A stretch of DNA of 64,000 bases from Chitinophaga sp. GbtcB8 (GTDB lineage Bacteria > Bacteroidota > Bacteroidia > Chitinophagales > Chitinophagaceae). Where the stretch lies: NCBI RefSeq assembly GCF_019091455.1, contig NZ_JAGXJN010000032.1:1-64000 (forward strand). The letters run 5' to 3'. Under the pieces are notes generated by a model. The model was not told the DNA's origin. It saw only the letters and a program-made list of their open reading frames with translations, and ran no database searches. Numbering within the stretch: the first letter of the stretch is position 1; every line of letters starts with the position of its first letter. This document shows positions 7,356 through 17,062 of this stretch, piece by piece. The position numbers were made by a program, and so were the translations under genes.

Positions 7356-8528
7356 TCAAAACAACCACACCCCGTTCATCATGGCTACCCCACAGGTGGT
7401 TTCAAAAGCATTTACATAACTGTCCGGCGTTCTGCGCCACCACTGGCCCCACATAAGGCCGCTGGAGTTCCGGTAGTTCCAGGCTTCTGCCGCATTGTAA
7501 TTAAGCCAGGAGGCATAGGTGCTCTGGTATCCCTGGTCATGTGTGAACTTACATGCCCAGCGTGCAAAAATGGACTTAAAGCCCTGGCAATCTTCGTTAT
7601 CATATTCATCCGGTAACAGGCCCTGTGCATTACACATGCTGTTTTTCGTATAGTCCATGGCTTTAGCGCCCATTGCCTTGTAGTTATTGGAAGGATAGGC
7701 ATTGTGCAGTAAGTTGCAGGCGCCTATAAAAGTACCTTGCGTGTAGGTGCGGGTGCCTTCGGTAATATTGCCGGCGGCATTCATAGCGCCTGCAAGCGCC
7801 CCGGTACCGGAATTATATAATTTGCTCACCATCCAGTCCATGATCATTTTAGCTTTGTCGCGGTAGCTGACATCGCCGGTGGCCTGGTACAGGTACATGG
7901 CGCAAATGGCTGCAGGCGCATTCACACAGGCATTTTTGGTGTTATTGGCGGTGGTCCACCATAAACCGCCCCCCAGGTTGGTATCCCAGGCACGGTTCCA
8001 GACCATGTCGAAGTTGTTTTTGGCCATATCTTTCATGCCGCCATCATTGGTGAACTGAAATGCGCGGATACACATCAGCGCCCCCCAGATCACATCATCA
8101 TTATAAATGTTGGAGCTCCACAGCAACCCGTAACCATCCCTCATACCATTATACAGGTATACCATTTTGTTTTTGAGATCAGGATCGTTGCTAATCGTAT
8201 AGGCATCTATGATAGTTTCAATGGCCTCTGCCTGTTTCCAGAAATCCATTCTGCCAGAGTGATTAACATCGGAATAATAATACGCCTTAAAAGAAGAGCC
8301 ATAAGTGCCGTACTCATGATAAAAGGCATTGTTATAACATTGCATGGCCAGCAGCGCTTCTGATTTTACCGGCTGTACGGAGCTGGCAGTTACCGCGCTT
8401 TCACTGGCGCCGTTAGCGGACATTTTTTCTAATTCTTTTACTTCCTTTTTAGCGCAACCGGTAAAAGTGAGGGTCAACAAGAGGGCAGCCAGGGCTTTGC
8501 TGCGGTTTACAGATAGTGGAATTTTCAT
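7356..8528 (-). CDS. Glycoside hydrolase family 76 (endo-alpha-1,6-mannanase type) lipoprotein
   Basis: The 390-residue protein starts at ATG 8528; the frame opens nine bases earlier with a TTG. The lipobox LTFTGC (C25) predicts a surface lipoprotein. The (alpha/alpha)6-barrel GH76 signature is present: YNDDVIWG with the adjacent aspartates D144/D145 that serve as catalytic pair in the family, QAEAIETIIDAY before it and GGGLWWTT after it. GH76 enzymes cut alpha-1,6-mannan backbones such as those of fungal mannoproteins. There is no SusCD pair next to it, but GH92 and GH18 genes lie within 15 kb. Confidence 0.88.
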   Translation of the reverse strand: MKIPLSVNRSKALAALLLTLTFTGCAKKEVKELEKMSANGASESAVTASSVQPVKSEALLAMQCYNNAFYHEYGTYGSSFKAYYYSDVNHSGRMDFWKQAEAIETIIDAYTISNDPDLKNKMVYLYNGMRDGYGLLWSSNIYNDDVIWGALMCIRAFQFTNDGGMKDMAKNNFDMVWNRAWDTNLGGGLWWTTANNTKNACVNAPAAICAMYLYQATGDVSYRDKAKMIMDWMVSKLYNSGTGALAGAMNAAGNITEGTRTYTQGTFIGACNLLHNAYPSNNYKAMGAKAMDYTKNSMCNAQGLLPDEYDNEDCQGFKSIFARWACKFTHDQGYQSTYASWLNYNAAEAWNYRNSSGLMWGQWWRRTPDSYVNAFETTCGVAMMNGVWLF

Positions 8529-8754
8529 GTTTTTCAATTTTTATGGTAATGAAGAATTGTGCTACATGCTTGTTTGGGTGGGTCCAGCCTTACACAAAGG
8601 GCAACAGTACTGCGCGCTCACGACAGTGGAACCGGGTTTTCAGAACAGGTTGTAAATAGAGGACAGGTATAGGAGGAGGAATTACTTACAGGGGAATGAA
8701 TTTTTTTTGGGGATTAATCTTCTTTGTCTTTTTTGAATATTTACACGCAGGCAA

Positions 8755-9105
8755 TCACTTACCCTTCTCCACATACTCCTGCAACACCAATGCATGATTA
8801 TGTTCCTCATCCTTTGCCGCATACAAAAATGTTACGGTCTTGTGTTCCCGTATGCAGGACAGCAGCTCTTCCACTGCCGGTGAGGCCTTTAATTCAGCAT
8901 GATACTTTTTGCGAAATGCTTCCCAGTTCCCCTCCTCGTGATGGAACCATTTCCGCAATTCCGTAGAAGGCGCTATTTCCTTCATCCATTCATCAATATG
9001 CGCGTCTTCCTTTTTAATGCCACGCGGCCATAAACGGTCTACCAGTATGCGGTAACCATCGGTCTTTGAAACAGGATCGTAGATCCTTTTTATATGGATA
9101 GCCAT
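8755..9105 (-). CDS. DUF488 family protein
   Basis: The 116-residue cytoplasmic protein has the DUF488 signature: IKRIYDPVSKTDGYRILVDRLWPRGIKKE near the N-terminus, followed by W-rich WFHHEEGNWEAFRKKYHAEL and a C-terminal TFLYAAKDEEHNHALVLQEY. The family is widespread with no settled biochemical function. Its length matches the family norm. It is transcribed in the same direction as the nitrobindin-like gene 63 bp upstream, so a two-gene unit is possible. Confidence 0.85.
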   Translation of the reverse strand: MAIHIKRIYDPVSKTDGYRILVDRLWPRGIKKEDAHIDEWMKEIAPSTELRKWFHHEEGNWEAFRKKYHAELKASPAVEELLSCIREHKTVTFLYAAKDEEHNHALVLQEYVEKGK

Positions 9106-9168
9106 ACAAATGTTTTTTCAAAGGTAAGCATCTATACTGTTATACGGGATGCCTGAGTTTGATGCCCT

Positions 9169-9642
9169 CTAAAATTCAGCCCTTTCCAGGTCAGCCAGTA
9201 AATGATTTTGAAAATCAGTCGCATAGGTAGCCATATTCAGCTCATAATGAAAGCTATTAGCATTTACGGTAAAAACCCTTTGTGAGCGGATACTCCTGGG
9301 ATCATTTAAAATAGCTGCGCTGTTAAAAGTAAACGTTTCATTCTCCGCTTGCACCAGCTCATATGTTTCCATACGCCCGCCTACCTGCACGCTGTACAGC
9401 AGGATCTTATCTTCCTTTAGTATAATGAACCCGGTATCCCAGAAAACGGTGTGGCCATTCTTTTCCGTATGGTTCTTATACCATGTTTTTTGCCGGAAAA
9501 AGATAACGTCTTTGTACTCATCCGGTATAAATTCCAGCTGCTCCGTGTAAGCAGTATCGTCAATGGTAGGGAATTTTGCAAATCCCTCTCCTGCCCATTT
9601 ACCGGCGAACAGGCTTTTCATTTTCAGCAAGGTATCTTTCAT
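9169..9642 (-). CDS. Nitrobindin-like heme-binding beta-barrel protein
   Basis: The 157-residue protein fits the FABP-like/THAP4 nitrobindin family. It has LFAGKWAGEGFAKFP, corresponding to the GxWxGxG motif of the first strand, YTEQLEF, the central TGFI..., and a C-terminal NHLLADLERAEF whose His is the likely proximal heme ligand in family members. Nitrobindins bind ferric heme and react with NO and peroxynitrite. The role here is inferred from family only. No signal peptide is seen. Confidence 0.72.
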   Translation of the reverse strand: MKDTLLKMKSLFAGKWAGEGFAKFPTIDDTAYTEQLEFIPDEYKDVIFFRQKTWYKNHTEKNGHTVFWDTGFIILKEDKILLYSVQVGGRMETYELVQAENETFTFNSAAILNDPRSIRSQRVFTVNANSFHYELNMATYATDFQNHLLADLERAEF

Positions 9643-9718
9643 AATTGTAGTACTGATTTACGTACAAAGTAACAGCGCTTTACGGATCAACACTTCATTG
9701 GCCAATGAAGTATGACTG

Positions 9719-9757
9719 TAAAAAAAGACGGCTGCACCATTGCTGGTACAACCGCTC
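9719..9757 (-). terminator. Terminator after the SGNH esterase gene
   Basis: On the minus strand GAGCGGTTGTACC pairs with GGTGCAGCCGTC (imperfect) and is followed by seven or more T. It starts about 25 bp after the SGNH stop codon. Confidence 0.7.
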
Positions 9758-9781
9758 CACTAATAAACCATGCAGGGTCTA

Positions 9782-10885
9782 CTATGGTTGAGCGCCACCG
9801 CTAAGGTAAGGCGCCAGAATAAGTTTCAAACGGCCCGCAGCTTTTATATGCCCGCTTACACTGGGATGTACATCCGTATTATTCGTATAGTCCGGGCTGT
9901 TACGTGTAAGCCATCCATCTGTATTAATATAGTGCACCTTGTTATCCCCGGCTGCTATTCTTGCATTTACGGCGGCCAGTGTTTGTGCGGCTTTCACGCC
10001 AAAAAAGGTGCGCATAGCAAAAATGTGCGCGTTCGGGAATTTAGCCCTTACTTTTCCCAGGAAGGAGATGTAAGTGCTTTGAAACAGGCTGTCAGGCACC
10101 TGTGTGCTTTGATCGTTCTGCCCAAGATTAATCACCACCACTTTAGGCGTATACCGGGTAAAATCCCAGTCCGGCGAGTTCGTGAAGGCCAGCGATTGCT
10201 GTTTGAAATACTGGATCTCCATGCCGGTCTTATTGGCATTGATGCCAAAGTTATTGGTGAGCGCTATACCCGGATAGGCGATCTGGGTATGTTCAGCCCC
10301 TAACGCCTCCGAACATACCCAGGCGTAGTCAGAAACATTGGCCTGGTCATCCGTATAACCGGCCGTAATAGAATCGCCTATGTATTCTATCAGGTCTGCT
10401 CCTGTCTGCGGCGCACTGGTGGCAGCGCCGGCATCCAGTATTAACCCCTGAAAAATGAATACATAGCTGTAGTCTTTCCCCTGTGCTACTGACAAGGTAT
10501 GTGTGCCGCTGGCCAAGGGTGTGGGCGTAAGGCTCACCGTGCCGCTAACGCCTTTATAGCTTACCCATGGGCCATTATCAATTTTTGCATAGTAGTTGGT
10601 GTTATTCCCCACCTTAATTTTAACGGTAGTGCCGGTAAATTTCACTTTAATATAAGCGCCGCCCCAGTCGCTTTCATACTGGGTGGTATTACTGAAATTC
10701 CAGCGGCCAAAATATCTGATGTTGGTATCGCCCACTGCTCCGGGCGTTACAAGTGCGGCATTTGCTTTTACCAGTTCTTTGTTCTTCGTGGAATTACCCC
10801 CTTCAGCCGTTAACAGCTGCTGTTTGGCGCATCCCAGTGAAAGGCTGATAAGCCCTATGCATAAAAGATTCTTTAGTGCTTCCAT
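9782..10885 (-). CDS. CE2-like SGNH/GDSL carbohydrate esterase lipoprotein
   Basis: This is a 367-residue lipoprotein (lipobox LSLGC, C19). Residues about 50-155 form a jelly-roll-like domain (IRYFGRWNF...YESDWGGAYIKVKFTGT), as in CE2 acetyl esterases. The SGNH domain follows, with IGDSITAGY (S172), G206, GQND (N257) and TDVHPS (D338, H340) as the four conserved blocks. CE2 enzymes remove acetyl groups from sugar hydroxyls in hemicellulose or mannan. The gene is 28 bp downstream of the DUF5010 gene and likely forms an operon with it. Confidence 0.82.
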   Translation of the reverse strand: MEALKNLLCIGLISLSLGCAKQQLLTAEGGNSTKNKELVKANAALVTPGAVGDTNIRYFGRWNFSNTTQYESDWGGAYIKVKFTGTTVKIKVGNNTNYYAKIDNGPWVSYKGVSGTVSLTPTPLASGTHTLSVAQGKDYSYVFIFQGLILDAGAATSAPQTGADLIEYIGDSITAGYTDDQANVSDYAWVCSEALGAEHTQIAYPGIALTNNFGINANKTGMEIQYFKQQSLAFTNSPDWDFTRYTPKVVVINLGQNDQSTQVPDSLFQSTYISFLGKVRAKFPNAHIFAMRTFFGVKAAQTLAAVNARIAAGDNKVHYINTDGWLTRNSPDYTNNTDVHPSVSGHIKAAGRLKLILAPYLSGGAQP

Positions 10886-10913
10886 TTTCTGATATGGCTT
10901 TTATAGGTGAATA

Positions 10914-12434
10914 TTATTGCGCAACTACATTAAAATAGTTAATGGCCGGGTTACCGCTCACGATCTGCAGACGTACTGTATGCAGGCTGTTGCCGGCAAA
11001 AGAGATAGTACCTGCATCGGCAGTAGCATAGCTGCCGTTACCGGTAACCGGCAGGTTAATAACAGGCTGGCTAACTCCATCTACAATAAAACGTACGGAG
11101 CCTGCCTGGTTAGAGGAATACCTGACCTGGAAACGGGTAGCTGCCAGCAGAGGCAGCTCTCTCCATTCCAGCCATTCGCCGGCCTGGGTGTTGGTTACGT
11201 GCCAGCCGCCATTTGCATCGCCGGTTTTAACAACGTCAATATTCCCGTCGCGGTAGGTATTGCCGCTGTTGCCGGCCGACAGATCATTGTAATAATCACA
11301 GCCCTCTGCTTCTACTTTTAAATTTCCATAGGCTTTATTGGTATAACGGCGCAGGATATTGATGCGCTGGTTGGGATAGTCATAATAGACTGTATCCTTA
11401 CTGCGCCATACACTGGTATTTTCCGGCCAGTCTGTAAACCCTTCTACCAGCGTGATCAGAGCACCTGCATTGGCAGTATTGCTAAGGCCTGTAATAAAGG
11501 TTTGCCCGTGATTGGCATCTATAAACATATTGGTGGTGGCGGTTACTACCCGGAAGCCCGGTACAGCCGTACCTACTTTCACATTATTAAAGGTGCTTAC
11601 CCGCCAGGGGTTAGCCATATTGAACCAGGGGTTTACTGCGTCAATTACTGCAGGGTCATTACACTGCTGATCAAACTGCAGCCAGGTAGGGTCTACAACA
11701 ATGTAGGGGTTAAAACCAAAGCTGGCCTGGCATTGGGCGCGCACATACTGCACTATCTTTTTCAGGTTACCATTTCCCTGGTTGGTGCAGAATGCATTGG
11801 CTACGCTCCAGAACATAATGAGCGGGCGCCCGTTTATTTTAAAACGCTTTGCATCTGGCACCGCCGTAAAAGTAGCTTTGATGTCGTAGTCCCAGATATA
11901 TTTGTAGTTGGCAGTATTACCGCAGTCAAACAAGGGCGTGTAGTCGTAACCGTCGCCATTATCCAGGTTACGGGCAGCAGTCCAGGAGGCAGGGTTATCA
12001 TCAAAAATGGCGATCTTAAAAGCATTGCTCAGGCCACGGCGGTCCATAGCAGCTACCAGGCTGGTAAGCCTGCGCGGATCTCCTGCATCCCGGCTGTTAT
12101 TGGGCGTATATCCACGCAGGGTAGGCGCTACAAAATCTACCCCGCTGTATGCAATTTCCTCTGCAATGTTGTCCCACCAGTCATTATCATTGTCAGTGGA
12201 TTTAAAAATGGATAAATTATAACAGATGTTGCCACCTGCGCCCGGAGTTTTTCCGCCCAGCCTGGCGTCATGGTCAAAACCCATGGTTACGCCAACATAC
12301 TGGCCGGGGCCAATTTCAGTTTTCACCGGACGTGTATCGGGATCATCCGTTAATGGATCTTCTTTGACCTCTTTTTTACAGCTCGCGCCAAGGGTTATAA
12401 TGGTGAGCAGCAACAGTACATTCTTTTTTGCCAT
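10914..12434 (-). CDS. DUF5010 domain glycoside-hydrolase-like lipoprotein with C-terminal carbohydrate-binding module
   Basis: This is a 506-residue lipoprotein (lipobox LGASC, C19). The N-terminal part (about 45-375) resembles DUF5010 proteins, a TIM-barrel-like family with hydrolase features (YVGVTMGFDHDARLGG, WWDNIAEEIAYSGVDFVAPTLRG, KINGRPLIMFWS). The C-terminal part (about 380-506) looks like a CBM6/CBM35-type module (VEAEGCDYYNDL..., NTQAGEWLEWRELPL, RFQVRYSSNQAGSVRFIVDG). It probably acts outside the cell on a plant or microbial polysaccharide. The exact activity is unknown. It forms an operon with the CE2-like esterase. Confidence 0.75.
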   Translation of the reverse strand: MAKKNVLLLLTIITLGASCKKEVKEDPLTDDPDTRPVKTEIGPGQYVGVTMGFDHDARLGGKTPGAGGNICYNLSIFKSTDNDNDWWDNIAEEIAYSGVDFVAPTLRGYTPNNSRDAGDPRRLTSLVAAMDRRGLSNAFKIAIFDDNPASWTAARNLDNGDGYDYTPLFDCGNTANYKYIWDYDIKATFTAVPDAKRFKINGRPLIMFWSVANAFCTNQGNGNLKKIVQYVRAQCQASFGFNPYIVVDPTWLQFDQQCNDPAVIDAVNPWFNMANPWRVSTFNNVKVGTAVPGFRVVTATTNMFIDANHGQTFITGLSNTANAGALITLVEGFTDWPENTSVWRSKDTVYYDYPNQRINILRRYTNKAYGNLKVEAEGCDYYNDLSAGNSGNTYRDGNIDVVKTGDANGGWHVTNTQAGEWLEWRELPLLAATRFQVRYSSNQAGSVRFIVDGVSQPVINLPVTGNGSYATADAGTISFAGNSLHTVRLQIVSGNPAINYFNVVAQ

Positions 12435-12589
12435 AAGATAGTAATTGATTAAGGGTGAAACGATATGGTTTATATTATATAAAATGGAGAAGGCGTGGAA
12501 TTATGAATATGGTTATGCAAAGTAAAGCCGGGGGTATTAATATTCGATTAATAACGCATTAACGGAGCGGTGAATTTTGAATTTTTTTG

Positions 12590-12630
12590 AAAAAAAAAAG
12601 GCAGCCATCATTCCCTGACGGCTGCCTTTT
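12590..12630 (-). terminator. Terminator after the GH97-GH16 operon
   Basis: AAAAGGCAGCC pairs with GGCTGCCTTTT around a loop of about 13 nt. On the minus strand ten T follow (12599-12590). It lies about 25 bp beyond the GH16 stop codon. Confidence 0.85.
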
Positions 12631-12654
12631 AATATCCCGATAGTTACCTGTTAT

Positions 12655-13500
12655 TTAAGGTGCCTTCTTCTGGTACACCCGCACATAATCCACCTCAAAC
12701 TTTGCAGGGAATGGCGTTTTTGAAGTAATGTTCCCTCCGTTCATGCCGCCCATAGCCAGGTTCAGCAGCATGTAATGCGGCTGGTTAAATGGATTTACAC
12801 CACTGCCATCTTTATTTACCAGCTTATCCAATGTTACTTTATTCATTAACATATCATCCACGTACAGGGCAATGGCAGTTTCATCCCAATCCATACGCCA
12901 TACATGAAATTTAGCGGACCATATAACGCCGCCCAGAGAATCTATACTCCTGGTTTTGGAGTACCACTCCGCTTTTTTATTGCTGTCCAGGCATGCCACA
13001 TTTGCCAGCAGCTTGTTCCGGTAATATTCCAAAATGTCAATTTCTCCGTTGGCCGGCCAGTGTCCTTTTACGCCTAGTGTCCACCAGGCAGGCCATAAGC
13101 CGGGGCTGATGTCTATTCGCCCTCTCATCTCAAAGCGGCCATATTGCCAGCTTTTAAAGCCGGAAGTATTAATGCTGGCCGATGTGTAACGGATCATTTT
13201 ATCTTTCTTCCTCCAGTCTTTGCTGCCTGCTTCATAAAAGGGGTTCGGCTTTTGCTCTTTGCGGGCTTCGATGATCAGCAGCCCGTTTTTGCAATAGGCA
13301 TTTTCCGGCTGGTACCACTGCGCTTCTTCATTTCTTACAAAACCTCTTTCATATCCCCAGTACTGCGGATCCGGCGGGCCATCTTTACTAAATTCATCGG
13401 CCCATACCAGCTGGTAAGCGGGTGCCGTAGTATCTTTTTGTGCAAACACAGTAAGCGGCGCCGCATAAAAAGCGAGCAGGAACATCCACCTATTTAGCAT
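12655..13500 (-). CDS. Glycoside hydrolase family 16 (laminarinase-like beta-glucanase)
   Basis: The 281-residue secreted protein has a signal peptide ending at VFAQ. The GH16 active-site strand reads GEIDILEY, with E153 as nucleophile, D155 and E158 as acid/base. The ExDxxE spacing without beta-bulge loss fits the laminarinase/GH16_3 type. Other family marks are LVWADEF, YGRFEMRGRID, GLWPAWWTLG and the terminal FEVDYVRVYQ. It is expected to cut beta-1,3- or mixed beta-glucans. The start overlaps the end of the GH97 gene by 11 bp, so the two are co-translated. Confidence 0.9.
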   Translation of the reverse strand: MLNRWMFLLAFYAAPLTVFAQKDTTAPAYQLVWADEFSKDGPPDPQYWGYERGFVRNEEAQWYQPENAYCKNGLLIIEARKEQKPNPFYEAGSKDWRKKDKMIRYTSASINTSGFKSWQYGRFEMRGRIDISPGLWPAWWTLGVKGHWPANGEIDILEYYRNKLLANVACLDSNKKAEWYSKTRSIDSLGGVIWSAKFHVWRMDWDETAIALYVDDMLMNKVTLDKLVNKDGSGVNPFNQPHYMLLNLAMGGMNGGNITSKTPFPAKFEVDYVRVYQKKAP

Positions 13501-15496
13501 GATCAGGATTTATAGTGATTGGTTTTATTATAGCTACATAACCACCGGCATTGCTCATACCGATGGTTAGCGGAGTACCGGCTTTCAGGGTAATGGTAGA
13601 TTGCTGTACCTTTTTAGGATCCACATCCGCATCCTTTGCATCTGTCCAGATCTGCAGCTGGTAATTACCGGCGGATAAAAAGCCGGTAGGCACTTTAAGC
13701 GTTCTGCCCTTGCTGTTATTTAAGGCGCCAATGAACCAGCTGTTGCCGGAACGGCGGGCAATGGCAACAAATTCCCCGGGATAACCATCCAGTACTTGCG
13801 TATCATCCCAGGTAGTGGGCACCTGCTGTAAAAAGTTTTCCCCCGGCTGACCGTACACATTTTCCGGTTTTTCACAATTCACCATGAAAGGACTTTCATA
13901 CACAACAAACTTGGCCAGCTCTGCACAACGCGTATTGGAAACTAAAGTAGGCGTTTGCTGCTTAAACTGCTTTTGCGTTACATTCAAAAAGCCGCCAGGC
14001 GTATAATCCATAGGGCCGGCAAGCATGCGCGTAAAAGGCAGCGTGGTATTGTGCTCCGGCGTCATGCGGTTGGAGAATTTATAGTACTCCTCTCCCATCA
14101 CCCCTTCGCGCGTGATCATATTGGGATACGTGCGGGTAATACCATCCGGTTTATAAGCGCCATGAAAATCCACCAGCAGGTGATGCGCTGCAGCAGCCTT
14201 AATGATCTGGTGATACCAGTTCACCATCTCCTGGTCGTCGCGGTCCATAAAATCTATTTTTATACCAGCAATGCCCCAGCTTTCATATAAGGCAAAAGCC
14301 TTTTCAAAATTGTTGTTCCGGTTCACATCAGCACTATACAGCCAAAGCCAGCAGCGTACTTTCTTAGCTGCTGCATACTGCAGTATTTCCGGCATATTCA
14401 GCTGGGCTGCGGGTTTGGTAATATCTGCCACTGGCTGATTGAAAGGGCCATACCATTGCCAGTCGATCAGCATATAAGGCCATCCTTCCCGGGAAGCATA
14501 ATCTATATACGTTTTTATAGTGGGCATATCCATTTTTACTTCTCCGCTCCACCAATGGTCCCATGCGCTCATGCCGGGTTTTATCCAGGAAGGGTCTGCA
14601 ATAACACAGGGTTTATTAAGGTTCTGCACTATTTCAGATTCAATGAGCTTACCGGGTGTTGCTGCCAGCATGATCACGCGCCAGGGTGTGGGCAGGCTAT
14701 CGTCAAAACGGGCTTTCACGCCATCTTCCGGCTCATGCGGCAATGGCGCCAGTTTGGTAAATAGTGTGATGCTGCTGTCTGCCTGCCGGGATGCGCCTAA
14801 ATAAAAGCCGGGATAATTATCTATCTCCGCTTCAGTAATGGCTGCCCAGGTATTTTCATTCACCTTTGTCAGCAAAGGCAGCCCGGCCCTGGTGGATATA
14901 TGCATATCCGTTAGTGTTCTTGCTGCAAATTCAGCCTCCTGGCTGGAGGAATACCCGCCCTTATATTCCGCCATCCAGGCTTTTTGATCGCCCGCAAAAC
15001 GGAAGCCGGTAAGCTCCTTAGTTATTTGCCGGTTACCCGGCTTTTCACTCCGGTAAAGGGTATACCTGAATGCCACGCCATCATCATATACCCTAAAGCA
15101 AAGGCGCAGATGCCGCATCAGGCTATCTTTTTCCGCCAGCTGCAGATTCAGCTCATTGTAATGATTCACAACAGCCGCGTGTTTGATTTTTATTACAGGC
15201 TCCCAGGTTTCGTTAAAGGTTGTTTCTTCCTGGCTTAAGACTGTAAAACCGCCCTTCATGGCAGGTTCATTTTTAAGCTCAAATCCCAGGGGGGAAGGTA
15301 ATATGACCGTTTTACCATTGTAAACAACACTATATCTTACCCCGGCAGCATTGCTAACCTGCACGGTTATATTTTTATTGGGTGAGGTAATGTTATACTG
15401 CTGCGCGAAACCTGGCAAAGCAAACAACAGGAAAATGAAAAAGCTGCTTTTCTTGCAACGGGTTGCGCCCCGGATAATACGCTCCATAAGGTACAT
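13490..15496 (-). CDS. Glycoside hydrolase family 97, retaining type (alpha-galactosidase-like)
   Basis: The 668-residue protein (alternative start at ATG 15487) has a signal peptide ending near GFAQQ. It has the three-part GH97 layout: N-terminal beta-sandwich (about 32-290), TIM barrel (about 300-560) and C-terminal beta-domain. The sequence GIKIDFMDRDD places D415 as nucleophile, and REGVMGEE gives E464 as acid/base. An Asp in this position marks the retaining alpha-galactosidase-like branch rather than the inverting SusB-like branch, which uses Glu. It is the first gene of an operon with GH16. Substrate specificity is inferred only. Confidence 0.88.
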   Translation of the reverse strand: MYLMERIIRGATRCKKSSFFIFLLFALPGFAQQYNITSPNKNITVQVSNAAGVRYSVVYNGKTVILPSPLGFELKNEPAMKGGFTVLSQEETTFNETWEPVIKIKHAAVVNHYNELNLQLAEKDSLMRHLRLCFRVYDDGVAFRYTLYRSEKPGNRQITKELTGFRFAGDQKAWMAEYKGGYSSSQEAEFAARTLTDMHISTRAGLPLLTKVNENTWAAITEAEIDNYPGFYLGASRQADSSITLFTKLAPLPHEPEDGVKARFDDSLPTPWRVIMLAATPGKLIESEIVQNLNKPCVIADPSWIKPGMSAWDHWWSGEVKMDMPTIKTYIDYASREGWPYMLIDWQWYGPFNQPVADITKPAAQLNMPEILQYAAAKKVRCWLWLYSADVNRNNNFEKAFALYESWGIAGIKIDFMDRDDQEMVNWYHQIIKAAAAHHLLVDFHGAYKPDGITRTYPNMITREGVMGEEYYKFSNRMTPEHNTTLPFTRMLAGPMDYTPGGFLNVTQKQFKQQTPTLVSNTRCAELAKFVVYESPFMVNCEKPENVYGQPGENFLQQVPTTWDDTQVLDGYPGEFVAIARRSGNSWFIGALNNSKGRTLKVPTGFLSAGNYQLQIWTDAKDADVDPKKVQQSTITLKAGTPLTIGMSNAGGYVAIIKPITINPDHAK

Positions 15497-15662
15497 GTTC
15501 TATAACGTGAGATGGGACAATATAGGGGAAAAGCGCAGAAAAATGAAACAAACGTGCTCATCCTTAAACAAATGAAAAATAATTTTATCTGATCATTCAT
15601 CCCTTATCCGCATTAACTATCTGGCTCAATGCATTACTTTTATAGGATATAATTTTACCCGG

Positions 15663-16055
15663 ATGAGCAATAGAAATGTATTCTTAGTTGATGATGATAA
15701 CGACGACACGAACATCTTCCAATTTGTACTTACAACCATTGATAATACGGCCCATTTAACCTCAGCCCAGGATGGCGTACATGCGTTTGAGTTAATTAAT
15801 GGAAATGGCTTTACCAAACCTGATATTATTTTTTTAGACCTGAACATGCCCCGGATGAATGGCATTGAATTTTTAACGGAGATCCGCAAAATGAAAGAAT
15901 TTGAGGACACACCCGTTATTATTTTCTCCACAAACATCATGAAGGAACAGGCAGCCCAATGCATGGGGCTGGGCGCCCTGGAATGTGTAACCAAACCCGA
16001 TACGGTGGAGACACAGATAGGCGTAATGAAGGAGCTATTGAAAAAATATGCCTGA
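15663..16055 (+). CDS. Single-domain response regulator (Rcp1-like)
   Basis: The 130-residue receiver-only protein has acidic D10/D11/D12, phospho-acceptor D59 in IIFLDLNMPRMNGIEFL, the switch residue in IIFSTN and K111 in CVTKPD. The loop containing DDNDDTNIFQFVL and the inserted NGNGFTKPD are typical of the Rcp1-like group, which often partners phytochrome or PAS kinases. It is divergently transcribed from GH97. Its stop codon directly abuts the stop codon of the convergent GH18 gene. Confidence 0.88.
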   Translation: MSNRNVFLVDDDNDDTNIFQFVLTTIDNTAHLTSAQDGVHAFELINGNGFTKPDIIFLDLNMPRMNGIEFLTEIRKMKEFEDTPVIIFSTNIMKEQAAQCMGLGALECVTKPDTVETQIGVMKELLKKYA

Positions 16056-17003
16056 TCAGCGGATAGCGCGGAAGATCTGGTTCGTATAGGCGGAATCCAC
16101 ATTTCCTGCAAACACCATAATGCCGGCTTTAGTAGCGCCGGAAGGCTCCCAGGCAGCAGCAGTGGTGGCATTGGCCAGGGTATTATATTGTTTGGATACA
16201 CCGATCATGGTTTTGGATGCCCCAATATAATTAGCCCAGCGGTTAAACCGGGTAGTATTGTTCTGGAAATAACCCATATCCTCCACAAATGAAAAATACT
16301 GCGCTACGCTGGTAGATTGCCCGATGGCATAACCTGCCTGGCCGCCGGAATAAATAGCCGCCGTGTAAATGGTATTATTGGGATTGCTGGAAAGCGGGCC
16401 AAAGTATTTGCCAAACTCCTTCACCAGGTTAGTGAAATTTGTATTGGCAGGTGTTGATCCCATGTGTTCTACATCCAGGGCTATACCATCAAAATGCAGG
16501 GAATCTACAATGCATGTTTTTACAAAAGCTGCAAACTGCACATAATTCAGCTTAGTACCGTTATAGGTGGTAAAGGGCTGCGTGGTGTTCCAGGAAGCAG
16601 CATCATCCACATTCATTAATACCTTTACGCCCCTTGCCTGTAAAACCTTTACGTGGTCCCGTATGGATTTATAAGAGTGATAATTGGGATTTACATTCAG
16701 GATATAGCTGCTGCTGCTGCTGCCATAGTGAACAGAGTCTGCCAGCTCCCAGGTAGTACCTTCAAACAGTACCACAATATTGGCCTCTTTGGCAAAATTT
16801 GTCAGCGGGAGGTTATTGGGGGTTGCATCAAACGCATAATAGGCCACCTTATTATTGGGCGGCGCGAATACCGATGTAATACCTTCATTAGTGGGAACAG
16901 GCGGCGTGTTGGCAGGTGTATCATTTTCCTGAACCGCTTGTTTGGTGCAAGCAGCTAAACCGGTTACAAAAAGAACCAGTAAAACAGGGAGGTGCTTTCT
17001 CAT
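16056..17003 (-). CDS. GH18-like endo-beta-N-acetylglucosaminidase (EndoF/H type) lipoprotein
   Basis: This is a 315-residue lipoprotein (lipobox GLAAC, C19). The TIM-barrel GH18 motif is FDGIALDVEHMG, with D172, D177 and catalytic E179 in DxxxxDxE order. Upstream strands KVAYYAFDATPNN and GVKVLMNVDDAAS correspond to the first and third barrel strands. EndoF/H-like GH18 enzymes cleave the chitobiose core of N-glycans, and the short lipoprotein form is common in gut and soil Bacteroidota. Pairing with GH76 and GH92 nearby would suit mannose-rich glycoprotein breakdown. Confidence 0.8.
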   Translation of the reverse strand: MRKHLPVLLVLFVTGLAACTKQAVQENDTPANTPPVPTNEGITSVFAPPNNKVAYYAFDATPNNLPLTNFAKEANIVVLFEGTTWELADSVHYGSSSSSYILNVNPNYHSYKSIRDHVKVLQARGVKVLMNVDDAASWNTTQPFTTYNGTKLNYVQFAAFVKTCIVDSLHFDGIALDVEHMGSTPANTNFTNLVKEFGKYFGPLSSNPNNTIYTAAIYSGGQAGYAIGQSTSVAQYFSFVEDMGYFQNNTTRFNRWANYIGASKTMIGVSKQYNTLANATTAAAWEPSGATKAGIMVFAGNVDSAYTNQIFRAIR

Positions 17004-17062
17004 AAGACAGATAATTAGTTCAACAATTTAATTATAGCCACTGCGATAAAATTGCAGAAGCT

